A stretch of DNA of 64,000 nt. Source: Pseudomonas gingeri (lineage in GTDB: Bacteria > Pseudomonadota > Gammaproteobacteria > Pseudomonadales > Pseudomonadaceae). This document shows positions 16,738 to 24,703 of the stretch, in pieces. Both the position numbers and the translations under genes were made by a program. Below the pieces are notes generated by a model. It was not told the origin of the DNA and ran no database searches. It saw only the letters and a program-made list of their open reading frames with translations. The DNA lies in contig NZ_JACAOS010000021.1 of the NCBI RefSeq assembly GCF_013386165.1, positions 186,768 through 250,767 on the forward strand, written 5' to 3'. How positions within the stretch are numbered: the first letter of the stretch is position 1; each line of letters begins with the position of its first letter.

Positions 16738-17688
16738 TCAGTCCGAGAAATCAATCATCTGGGCTTCGGTCACACGCTTGATGGCCTGGGGCGATTGGCC
16801 GAACGCGCGCAGGAAGGAGCGCCGCATCCGATCCCGGTCACCGAACCCGCAGTCCCGGGCGATGATGTCGAGGGAAAAACGACCTTCCTCCATCATTATC
16901 CGCGCCGCCTCGACGCGCAGATGTTCAATGGCTTTGGCGGGCGAGCTTCCGGTTTCTTCACGGAAGATTCGACTGAACTGACGGGGACTCAGATGGGCGA
17001 TCTCGGCGAGGTCTTCCACCGACAGTTCGGCGCCCAGGTTTTCTTTCGCGTAGATGAGCGTGCTCTGGATCCGGTCGGTTTTCGGGTCCAATTCCAGCAA
17101 GGTGGAAAATTGCGACTGGCCGCCTGAACGCCGATGATGCACGACCATTTTTTTCGCCACATTGCGCGCGAGTTCAGTGCCCAGGTCCTTTTCCACAATG
17201 GCCAGGGCGAGGTCGATGCCCGCCGTCATACCGGCCGATGTCCACATCGCGCCATCGATGACGAAGATACGGTCCTCTTCCAATCGCACGTCCGGATAGG
17301 CCGCTCGAAAGGCCCGCGCATGCGCCCAGTGCGTGGTGGCTCGGCGTCCCTCCAGCAGGCCTGCCTGAGCGACGACAAACGCCCCCGTGCACACCGCAGT
17401 GATGCGTTTGGAGGTGGCCACCGAACTGCGCAGAAAATCGAGCAGGCCCTGTGAAACGTTATCTGTGTTGTTATTGCCGATGACGATCAGCGTGTCGTAT
17501 TGCGCGTCCTTGAAGCAGGTGGTTTCCATCCCGAAGCCGAGGGAGGAGGGCACGATACCGCCATGTTCGGAGATGACGGTCAGGGTGTAGGAGGGGCCAT
17601 GCATATCGTTGGCTGTTTCGAAGACCGCTGATACAGCGAGCCCCAATACCTGGAAACCAGGGTAAATCACGAGTCCGACGGTCGTCAT
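16738..17688 (-). CDS. GlxA-family transcriptional regulator (DJ-1/PfpI plus AraC domain)
   Basis: The 316-residue protein has a DJ-1/PfpI-like N-terminal domain (residues 1-175: VGLVIYPGFQVLGLAVSAVFE, and AVCTGAFVVAQAGLLEGRRATTHWAHA with the elbow Cys) and an AraC-type double helix-turn-helix at about 215-310 (VEDLAEIAHLSPRQFSRIFREETG, then RDCGFGDRDRMRRSFLRAFG). GGAG precedes the start. This architecture is that of GlxA/FtrA-like activators. Neighbouring repeats suggest it controls the exported DJ-1 protein, the SDR at 17999 and itself. Confidence 0.9.
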   Translation of the reverse strand: MTTVGLVIYPGFQVLGLAVSAVFETANDMHGPSYTLTVISEHGGIVPSSLGFGMETTCFKDAQYDTLIVIGNNNTDNVSQGLLDFLRSSVATSKRITAVCTGAFVVAQAGLLEGRRATTHWAHARAFRAAYPDVRLEEDRIFVIDGAMWTSAGMTAGIDLALAIVEKDLGTELARNVAKKMVVHHRRSGGQSQFSTLLELDPKTDRIQSTLIYAKENLGAELSVEDLAEIAHLSPRQFSRIFREETGSSPAKAIEHLRVEAARIMMEEGRFSLDIIARDCGFGDRDRMRRSFLRAFGQSPQAIKRVTEAQMIDFSD

Positions 17689-17998
17689 GGCGCACTCCAG
17701 CGGTTCAGTCAGGATGTCTCAAAAGGTCGCATGCATATATTTGAGCCATTCTTGCACATTCTCTTCTCCCCTGCAGCCGTGCACGTCATAGCGGTCGTAC
17801 TGTTGCGTGCTCCTCCTCAAAAAACATAGATGACGCAAGATGATGGCGTGCTTTTCTGACAAAAAACGAAGCGTCCATCGGTTCGGGTCCACGCAAAACG
17901 CTTTGTCTGAAAAAGGTGGATATATGACATTCATGACGTTGGGGGAAGTCGTAGTCTGAGTGACCGAAGTTTGTCGGTTAACTTTTTTGGAGAAAGAC
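17689..17998. other. Divergent promoter region between GlxA-type regulator and SDR
   Basis: This 310-base gap lies between a minus-strand regulator and a plus-strand SDR. It contains a strong operator-like repeat at 17904-17930 and a weaker inverted partner near 17833-17861. No gene is convincing. Confidence 0.6.
17904..17930 (+). promoter_or_regulatory. Operator-like repeat, copy 3
   Basis: The site reads TGTCTGAAAAAGG, then TGGATATATGACAT, 69 bases before the SDR start. It resembles both copies upstream of the DJ-1/PfpI gene (22/27 to one). A degenerate inverted partner starting TGTCAGAAAAG lies at about 17833-17861 on the minus strand. AraC-type regulators often bind such repeated sites. 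Confidence 0.55.
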
Positions 17999-18793
17999 AT
18001 GAGCACTGCACCGTCCAAAGGCACCGCCCTCATCACCGGTTCATCCACCGGCATTGGCGCCATCTACGCTGATCGCTTGGCTAAACGCGGCTATGACCTG
18101 ATCCTGGTCGCCCGTAACGAAGAACGCCTGAAAGCGCTTTCCAGCAAGCTGAGTGCTGAAACCGGCCGCTCGATCAAAACCCTCGTAGTGGATCTGAACA
18201 ACAAGGCTGCCTTGGCCACCGTTGAAGCCGTGTTGCGCGATGACGCCAGCATCACCATGCTGGTGAACAATGCCGGTGTTGGTTCGGTGGCTTCGATCCT
18301 GAAGGGCGATGTCGAGGCGATGGACAACATGATCGCACTGAACATCACCGCGCTGACCCGCCTGACTTACGCCGTTGCACCGGCCTTCGTGGCCCGCGGC
18401 ACTGGCACCATCATCAACATTTCCTCGGTCGTGGGTATCGCCGTTGAAGCGCTGAATGGCGTGTACGGCGCATCGAAATCCTACGTCCTCAGCTTCGGTC
18501 ACACCCTGCAACGTGACCTTGGCGACAAAGGCGTGCGAATCCAGAGCGTATTGCCAGGCGCAACCGCCACGGAATTCTGGGATGTGGCCGGTTACGCGCC
18601 ACAGAAGACCGGCGCAAACACCATGTCTGCAAACGATCTCGTCGACGCTGCGCTGGCCGGCCTGGACCTGGGCGAACGGGTGACCATTCCAGGCTTGCAT
18701 GAGGCTGACGGATGGACCCAATGGGAAGCTGACCGTCGCACCATTTCGTCGAAATTCTCCAACGCCAAACCTGCTCCTCGCTACGCCATTTAA
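17999..18793 (+). CDS. SDR-family oxidoreductase
   Basis: The 264-residue protein is an intact classical short-chain dehydrogenase: cofactor motif GSSTGIG near residue 15, NNAGVG near 90, catalytic Ser in NISSVVG and YGASK near 155-159. GGAGAAAG precedes the ATG at 17999. It is divergent from the GlxA-family regulator and probably regulated by it. The substrate cannot be deduced. Confidence 0.88.
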   Translation: MSTAPSKGTALITGSSTGIGAIYADRLAKRGYDLILVARNEERLKALSSKLSAETGRSIKTLVVDLNNKAALATVEAVLRDDASITMLVNNAGVGSVASILKGDVEAMDNMIALNITALTRLTYAVAPAFVARGTGTIINISSVVGIAVEALNGVYGASKSYVLSFGHTLQRDLGDKGVRIQSVLPGATATEFWDVAGYAPQKTGANTMSANDLVDAALAGLDLGERVTIPGLHEADGWTQWEADRRTISSKFSNAKPAPRYAI

Positions 18794-18913
18794 GCAAACG
18801 CACGCCTTTTCATAACCGAGCCCCATGGTTTGCCGCACAGGCGGCATACCAGGGCACGCTGCCCAGCCGCGCCTCAAGGTCCTGCACAAACTGGCCGACA
18901 TGATTCGTCAGGT

Positions 18914-19627
18914 TTATTTCACCGCGTAAAACTTGCGCACATACCCGGTGCTTTTCCAGGCACATGACGCGCCTTGCGGTACGAACACCGTGTCGCCGGT
19001 GTTGACCGTCAGGCTCGTCCCCTCAGGTCCCTGCAGGATCACACTGCCTTCAATCAGATGCATCAATTCATTGAGTTTATGCGCTCGACCCTGGCGTTCG
19101 TAGGGCGTCGAGTCCCAGACGCCGACGCGCAGCTCGCTGCTGGCGTCTTCGAAGGCATTGCCTGAGCGGCACTGCGGCGTCGGTCCGACCAGTATCTGGG
19201 CTTCCGGTGCCGCCGAAGGGGAGAGCAGCGCTCGTGGGTCGAGCGCTGTCAAGCCAGGTATTGGCTGGGCAGTGGCGCCGATTACCGCACAGAATGCCCA
19301 GCGTGTATCGGGTTGCGCCAGCAGTCGGAGCGAAGCGCCGCGGCCAATCACGGCGCTCGCACCGATCCCCAGTTTCAGTGTCTGGCCTTGGGACTGCAGC
19401 ACGACGTTGCCGGCGTGGATCACGATCATTTCGGTGTGCGGAAAGACCTCGATATCGAGCGTCTGACCGGTGCTCACGATCCCCGCGCAAATACCGTCGC
19501 TCCCGCTGTAGGCGACCTGACGATATTCCCCGAAGGGATCGGTAGCGCTCAAGGGCGCTGTTTTGAAAGGCGTGGTGACACGGCTGCCGTCGGCGCGAGC
19601 CAAGAGCAGAGCGGTAGATTCAGACAT
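18914..19627 (-). CDS. Bicupin-domain protein
   Basis: The 237-residue protein looks like two cupin barrels in tandem: residues 1-115 with FPHTEMIVIHAGNVVLQSQG, and 140-235 with ELMHLIEGSVILQGPEG, NTGDTVFVPQG and CAWKSTGYVRKFY. The second half resembles DUF861 ((S)-ureidoglycine aminohydrolase-type) cupins. Metal-binding His/Glu residues are only partly visible, so the role could be catalytic or ligand binding. It lies 66 bases downstream of the GNAT gene end, same strand, and may be co-transcribed with it. Confidence 0.75.
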   Translation of the reverse strand: MSESTALLLARADGSRVTTPFKTAPLSATDPFGEYRQVAYSGSDGICAGIVSTGQTLDIEVFPHTEMIVIHAGNVVLQSQGQTLKLGIGASAVIGRGASLRLLAQPDTRWAFCAVIGATAQPIPGLTALDPRALLSPSAAPEAQILVGPTPQCRSGNAFEDASSELRVGVWDSTPYERQGRAHKLNELMHLIEGSVILQGPEGTSLTVNTGDTVFVPQGASCAWKSTGYVRKFYAVK

Positions 19628-19693
19628 GCAGGTGACGCTCCCTGGAAATGGGCGGTTGAAGGGGGATGGCGGCGGTTTCTGCGCGCGCCGTGG

Positions 19694-20551
19694 TCAACCT
19701 ATGGCTTGGCTGACGAGAGCGAACTGTTGGACGCCGTTGACCGCTTGCGGTGGTGTGCCCCGTGCCATTTGCGCCACGGTGTCGACCTGGGTGAGACCGG
19801 CCGAGGCCAGCCACTCGCTCAGGCCACTGTCCGCCGGAATGTCGATGCGCACGAAGGCGTCCGGCACTTGGGCCAGTAACGCGGCGATCAGGTGTTTGGC
19901 CTGTTCGGGGGTTTCTGCAACCACCGGGCCGATGCAACGACCGCGACCAAATGGACGCAGCAGGGCGAAGGCGCACAACTGGCCGTCACGCTCGATGCCC
20001 ACTGCATGCTCGACCACATCCTGCAGGTCCGTGAGCACGGTTTTGCGCTCCAGCCCGCTGGCTGCATTGGCCAGCGCCAGCTGCCGCGCCTGGTCGGTTC
20101 CGTGCAGCGGGCGACACGTTTCACCGTCGGCCAGCGGCTCGGGGGCGGGCGCATGGGCTTGACCTTGATGCTGCTGAATCCGGCCGAATTCGATAAAACC
20201 CTGGCTGCTGTACAGCGGTGCGCCGGCCAAGGTGGCGTTCAGCATCGGAGTGCGTGAGTGGCAGGCGGCGAGGGCCTTTTCCATCAACCGGCGGCCGATG
20301 CCCTGACCCTGATAGTCGTCGCTGACGATCACCAGGCCGATGGTGGCGAACGTGCCTTGCGGGCAGGCGAAGGCCGTGCCGATCAGGCGTTCACCATCCA
20401 AGGCCACAAAACCATCGCTGACCCGTTGCAACATGGCCCAGTCGTCCAGGCGATGGGGCCACTTCAGTTGCATGGACAAGGCATGGGCCGAGGGTAGATC
20501 GGCGTCCGTCATCGGGCGATAGACATAAGCAACAGGTTGCGAGGCGGACAT
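19694..20551 (-). CDS. GNAT-family N-acetyltransferase with C-terminal Acetyltransf_18-type domain
   Basis: The 285-residue protein has an N-terminal GNAT fold with the acetyl-CoA loop VIVSDDYQGQGIGRRLMEKAL near residues 75-95 and a second domain (about 145-280) resembling the extra domain of YitH-type acetyltransferases. The start at 20551 is supported by GGAGACTCTCC. It is divergent from the aldehyde dehydrogenase at 20793, so both share a 241-base promoter region containing an AATCTGCCG-type site. A role in acylating an amine of the neighbouring pathway is possible but unproven. Confidence 0.8.
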   Translation of the reverse strand: MSASQPVAYVYRPMTDADLPSAHALSMQLKWPHRLDDWAMLQRVSDGFVALDGERLIGTAFACPQGTFATIGLVIVSDDYQGQGIGRRLMEKALAACHSRTPMLNATLAGAPLYSSQGFIEFGRIQQHQGQAHAPAPEPLADGETCRPLHGTDQARQLALANAASGLERKTVLTDLQDVVEHAVGIERDGQLCAFALLRPFGRGRCIGPVVAETPEQAKHLIAALLAQVPDAFVRIDIPADSGLSEWLASAGLTQVDTVAQMARGTPPQAVNGVQQFALVSQAIG

Positions 20552-20650
20552 GGAGAGTCTCCGTTGTGCGGTGTACACGAGCGATCGGTTTTGCGCTGCG
20601 AGGTGCCTGTATCCCATCTGTGTGAAGGCCTGGCAAGGGGGGCTGGCACA

Positions 20651-20663
20651 TTCGGCAGATTCC
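20651..20663 (-). promoter_or_regulatory. AATCTGCCG-type motif upstream of the aldehyde dehydrogenase
   Basis: On the minus strand this reads GGAATCTGCCGAA. The same core occurs upstream of the genes at 34155 and 37997 in this cluster, so it is a candidate binding site for the cluster regulator (Lrp/AsnC gene at 40087). Confidence 0.4.
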
Positions 20664-20792
20664 TCGCGCCCAAAGCCGACAGACCACACTTACTACTTAA
20701 TTGCACTGCAAGGTCGGCAGCAAATGCTTGGGTTTTTTTTCTACGATGGAGGCCTGGGTTCACGACTCGCCGGCCCTTTTCTGGAGTGCTCC

Positions 20793-22265
20793 ATGGATAG
20801 CTTCGATCCTCGTCTTATCGCTGTGCGCAGCGCTCATTTCATTGCTGGCCAATACCGCGATGCCCCACCGGAACTGGAGGTTGTGCGACCCTCGGATGGC
20901 CAGGTCCATGCCCAGTTGCCGATCGCCGATGCCGACCTTGTGGATGAAGCCGTCGAGGCGGCCTGGCAGGCTTTTCAGGGCAGCGATTGGGCCAGCTGTC
21001 CACCGCGTGAGCGGGCGCGGGTCATGCGTCGCTGGGCCGATCTGATTGAAGCCGACGCTGCCGTTCTGGCGCCCCTGGAGGCGGTGGGTTCGACCCGTCC
21101 CCATAAAGATGTGATCGCCTGGGATATTCCTTACGTCGCCGAGGGCATTCGCTTCTTTGCCGAGTTGGCGGACAAGCACGGCGGCGAGGTTGCCGCCACC
21201 CAGACCGACCGGCTGGGTCTGCAGATCGCCGAACCTTATGGAGTGATTGCCGCCATTGCGCCGTGGAATTTCCCCTTGAGCATGGCCTCCTGGAAAGTCG
21301 CCCCGGCATTGGCGGCCGGTAATGCCGTGGTCCTCAAACCGTCGGAACTGACCCCGTTCTCCAGCCTGCGCTTTGCCGAACTGGCAGTGCAGGCGGGCAT
21401 GCCGGCTGGAATCTTCAATGTGGTCCAGGGCGATGGCCGTATCACCGGCGATGCCTTGTGCCGTCATCCCCGGGTGGGAAAGGTGACCTTTACCGGTTCC
21501 ACCACGACCGGCTCGAGCATCATGTCCACCTGTGCGCTGGTGGGGCCCAAACCGGTCACCCTGGAGCTGGGTGGCAAGAGCCCGCAACTGGTCTTCGCCG
21601 ATGTGCCGGATATCGCCAAGACCGCTCGTACGGTGGCCCTGGCCATTACCGGAAATGCCGGGCAGGTGTGCGTCTCGGGTTCCCGGTTATTGATCCAGCG
21701 TTCGATCATGGAACCGTTCATGGCCCACTTGCAGGCGTATTTCGAGGAACTGCGCCCCGGCCCGACCTGGTCGCCCGAGAGCACGCTGTCGCCGATCATT
21801 TCCCGGCTGCAAGCCGCCCGCATCGATGGCATCGTCCAGCGCTCGCGTCAGGCGGGTGCCGAAGTGCTCACGGGCGGCGGGCTCTTCGAAGGCCTGGGGG
21901 GCGCCTATTACCAGCCGACCTTGCTGGCCGGCCTGGACAACCAGAACCCGGCGGTCTGTGAGGAGATCTTTGGCCCGGTGTTGACGGTGCAGGCCTTCGA
22001 TGACGAAGAGCAGGCGCTGAGCCTGGCGGCGCATGGGACTTACGGCTTGGCGGCGGGTGTGCATACGGCCGATCTCAATCGCGCCCTGCGCCTGGTTCGA
22101 CGCCTGGAAGCGGGGACCGTGTGGGTCAATCGTTATGGACGCAGTAACGACTACATCCTGCCGACCGGCGGCTACAAACGTTCGGGTATTGGCAAGGATC
22201 TGGGGCGCGAAGCGTTCGAGGCCAATTTGCGCTTCAAGAGTGTGTTGATCGATATCGCCGGTTAA
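20793..22265 (+). CDS. NAD(P)-dependent aldehyde dehydrogenase (PuuC-like)
   Basis: The 490-residue enzyme has the ALDH landmarks: PWNFPLSMASWKVAPALAAG, FTGSTTTG for cofactor, catalytic Glu in LELGGKSPQ and catalytic Cys in GNAGQVCVSGSR, and a C-terminal GGYKRSGIGKDLG. CTGGAG precedes the ATG at 20793. It resembles enzymes oxidising gamma-glutamyl-aminobutyraldehyde or betaine aldehyde. With the PuuB-like oxidase nearby it would oxidise the aldehyde produced from an amine. A strong terminator follows. Confidence 0.9.
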   Translation: MDSFDPRLIAVRSAHFIAGQYRDAPPELEVVRPSDGQVHAQLPIADADLVDEAVEAAWQAFQGSDWASCPPRERARVMRRWADLIEADAAVLAPLEAVGSTRPHKDVIAWDIPYVAEGIRFFAELADKHGGEVAATQTDRLGLQIAEPYGVIAAIAPWNFPLSMASWKVAPALAAGNAVVLKPSELTPFSSLRFAELAVQAGMPAGIFNVVQGDGRITGDALCRHPRVGKVTFTGSTTTGSSIMSTCALVGPKPVTLELGGKSPQLVFADVPDIAKTARTVALAITGNAGQVCVSGSRLLIQRSIMEPFMAHLQAYFEELRPGPTWSPESTLSPIISRLQAARIDGIVQRSRQAGAEVLTGGGLFEGLGGAYYQPTLLAGLDNQNPAVCEEIFGPVLTVQAFDDEEQALSLAAHGTYGLAAGVHTADLNRALRLVRRLEAGTVWVNRYGRSNDYILPTGGYKRSGIGKDLGREAFEANLRFKSVLIDIAG

Positions 22266-22300
22266 TCGGCCACCTGCAAAAACGCTCGATTGCACCCATG

Positions 22301-22333
22301 AACGGGCGCTTCCTCAGGGAAGCGCCCGTTTTC
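22301..22333 (+). terminator. Intrinsic terminator after aldehyde dehydrogenase
   Basis: A 13-bp stem begins AACGGGCGCTTCC, has the loop TCAG and is followed by TTTTCGTT. It lies 36 bases after the stop at 22265, so the next gene likely has its own promoter in 22334-22627, a 294-base gap with no gene of its own. Confidence 0.85.
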
Positions 22334-22627
22334 GTTCTGCCCGGCGCAGGTTCTGCGGTGGTTCCGTGCGCATTGAGCTCCGATAGGGCTATAAAGGTCC
22401 ATAAGAGCGCATGAATACGGGGTTTGCCCAAGGCTGGAGCGACCCGCAAAGTCTGCTGAGGGGAGGTGCTAAAACGGTGGTTTGTATTGAGCAGAGGTCG
22501 CTTTTAACGCCATCTGCTGATTTCACGGTGTTGTAATGACGATGTGCTGCAGCGTTGCATCGCCGCCCCGCAAGCAAGGCGAACGCGTGCCACACCATGA
22601 CCTCAACGAACCTCAGGACCGCACTCA

Positions 22628-23296
22628 ATGAGCTTTCTTCGTCCCAAATTCATTACGTTCGACTGCTATGGCACCCTGACCAATTTCCATATGGGAACGA
22701 TGACTCGCGAGCTGTTCGCCGATCGTGTCGTGCCCGAGCAGATGGACCAGTTCGTCAAGGACTTCTCCGCCTATCGCCTGGACCAGGTCATGGGTGACTG
22801 GATGCCGTATGACGAAATCCTCAAGACCGCCCTGGCGCGAACCTGCAAGCGTTGGGGCGTCGAGTACAGGGGCGAAGGCCAGCTTTACTACGACGCCGTA
22901 CCAACCTGGGGCCCCCATGCCGACGTGCCGGCCGGCCTGTCGAAAATCGCCGACAAGATCCCCCTGGTAATTTTTTCCAACGCCAGCGACAGCCAGATCA
23001 TGTCCAACGTCGACAAGCTGGGTGCGCCGTTCCACAAGGTCTTCACCGCTGAACAGGCCCAGGCCTACAAGCCACGTCTGGCAGCGTTCGAGTACATGCT
23101 CGACAACCTCAACTGCGGCCCGGAGGACATCTTGCATGTGTCGTCGAGCTTCCGTTACGACCTGATGCCGGCCCACGATATGAAGATCAAGAACAAGGCC
23201 TTTGTCGCCCGTGGCCACGAAGTCCCCGGCAATGCCTTCTACGGCTATCAGCAGATCGCCGATATCGGTGGACTGCCGGCACTGGTCGGCCTGTAA
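22628..23296 (+). CDS. HAD-family haloacid dehalogenase type II-like hydrolase
   Basis: The 222-residue protein has HAD motif I FDCYGTL with nucleophile Asp12, motif II FSNAS near residue 118, and a Lys in AYKPRLAAFEYML as motif III, with SSSFRYDLMPAHD as motif IV. It matches L-2-haloacid dehalogenase-like proteins, but such proteins often act on phosphorylated or unknown substrates. AGGA precedes the start. It sits between the aldehyde dehydrogenase and the PuuB-like oxidase, so it belongs to the catabolic block. Confidence 0.85.
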   Translation: MSFLRPKFITFDCYGTLTNFHMGTMTRELFADRVVPEQMDQFVKDFSAYRLDQVMGDWMPYDEILKTALARTCKRWGVEYRGEGQLYYDAVPTWGPHADVPAGLSKIADKIPLVIFSNASDSQIMSNVDKLGAPFHKVFTAEQAQAYKPRLAAFEYMLDNLNCGPEDILHVSSSFRYDLMPAHDMKIKNKAFVARGHEVPGNAFYGYQQIADIGGLPALVGL

Positions 23297-23333
23297 GTCA
23301 TAACGGCGCTCTTCAAGGCAAAAGGGGTTAGAC

Positions 23334-24608
23334 ATGGGCAGTGAATCCTACTGGCTCGACACCGCACCGGCCTTCACCGGTGCCCAGCTCGGCGCATTGC
23401 CCGGGCAGGTCGATGTGGCCATCGTCGGTGGTGGTTTCACCGGGTTGGCGGCGGCTCGGGCGTTGGCCTTGAAGGGCGCCAGTGTGGTGGTGCTCGAAGC
23501 CGGGCGGGTGATCGGCGAGGCCTCGGGGCGCAACGGGGGCCAGTGCAACACCGGGGTTGCCCAGGATTATGCCGGCCTCAGCGCCAGTCTCGGTGCCGAT
23601 AAGGCGCGGGCCTATTACCAGGCCTACGAAAGTGCGGTGCAGAGCGTGGTGTCGCTGGTCGAGCAGGAAGGTATTGCCTGCGACCTGGTCCGCAACGGCA
23701 AGCTCAAGCTGGCAGCCAAGCCGATGCACTACGAGGGGCTGGCGCGCACCTGTGAATTGATTCGCAGGGAAGTCGATGCCGATGTCGAGCTGCTGGGCGC
23801 GGAGCAGATCCGCACTGAAGTGAATTCTGCCCAGTTCCACGGTGGCTTGCTGCAGCGCAATGGGGTGCAGATGCACGTCGGGCGTTTTGGTGTCGGCCTG
23901 GCTGAATCCGCCGCGCGTCGTGGTGCCCTGATTTATCAAGGCACTGCGGTGCTGGACTGGAAAGCCCAGGCCGGCGGCTATCGGCTCAACACCAGCAAGG
24001 GGTCGCTGCACGCCGGGCAAGTCTTGCTGGCCACCGGTGCCTGTCAGCACGGCGGATTGGGCTGGTACCGGCGGCGGATCGTGCCGGTGGGCAGTTTTGT
24101 CATTGCCACCGAAGTCCTGCCGTCGGCGTTGATCGAGCAATTGCTGCCGGGCCGGCGTGCCTATGTCACCAGCCGCATGATCGGCAACTACTTCCGCTTG
24201 ACCCCGGACAACCGCCTGCTGTTCGGTGGCCGCGCGCGGTTTGCGATGTCCGACAGCGTCAACGACGCTAAGAGCGGCAAGGTCCTGCAAGCCGCCATGG
24301 TGCAGATGTTCCCGCAGTTGGCCAACGTGAAGATCGACTACTGCTGGGGCGGGCTGGTGGACATGACCTCCGACCGCCTGCCGCGGGCCGGCCAGCACGG
24401 CGGGGTTTATCACTCCATGGGCTACAGCGGCCACGGGGTGCAGATGTCGGTGCACATGGGGCAGGTCATGGCCGAAGTGATGGCCGGCAACGTCGAGGCC
24501 AACCCCTGGCGCGAACTCGAATGGCCGGCGATTCCCGGGCACTTCGGCAAACCCTGGTTCCTGCCGCTGGTGGGCGCCTATTACCGCTTCCAGGACTATT
24601 TGCATTGA
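23334..24608 (+). CDS. FAD-dependent amine oxidoreductase (PuuB-like)
   Basis: The 424-residue protein has an N-terminal FAD dinucleotide motif VAIVGGGFTGLAAARALALKGASVVVLEA, the second motif GEASGRNGGQCN, and a DAO-family C-terminus (WGGLVDMTSDRLPRAG, YSGHGVQMSVHMGQVMAEVM). It is closest in look to gamma-glutamylputrescine oxidase PuuB/OrdL, which deaminates an amine to an aldehyde. AAGGGG precedes the ATG. It lies 37 bases after the HAD gene and is probably co-transcribed. Confidence 0.88.
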   Translation: MGSESYWLDTAPAFTGAQLGALPGQVDVAIVGGGFTGLAAARALALKGASVVVLEAGRVIGEASGRNGGQCNTGVAQDYAGLSASLGADKARAYYQAYESAVQSVVSLVEQEGIACDLVRNGKLKLAAKPMHYEGLARTCELIRREVDADVELLGAEQIRTEVNSAQFHGGLLQRNGVQMHVGRFGVGLAESAARRGALIYQGTAVLDWKAQAGGYRLNTSKGSLHAGQVLLATGACQHGGLGWYRRRIVPVGSFVIATEVLPSALIEQLLPGRRAYVTSRMIGNYFRLTPDNRLLFGGRARFAMSDSVNDAKSGKVLQAAMVQMFPQLANVKIDYCWGGLVDMTSDRLPRAGQHGGVYHSMGYSGHGVQMSVHMGQVMAEVMAGNVEANPWRELEWPAIPGHFGKPWFLPLVGAYYRFQDYLH

Positions 24609-24703
24609 ATTGATGTTGTGGTGTCACCGTCGTTTGCGTTTCCAGCACGCTCCGGATATCCGCGAGCACTCGAACCTTCTCCTTCTCGACAGGTACAACT
24701 GAT

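Noticed and set aside
20644..20660. Possible sigma-54 promoter (TGGCAC ... GC)
   Set aside because: The GC element is two bases too close to the GG element, so the spacing fails.
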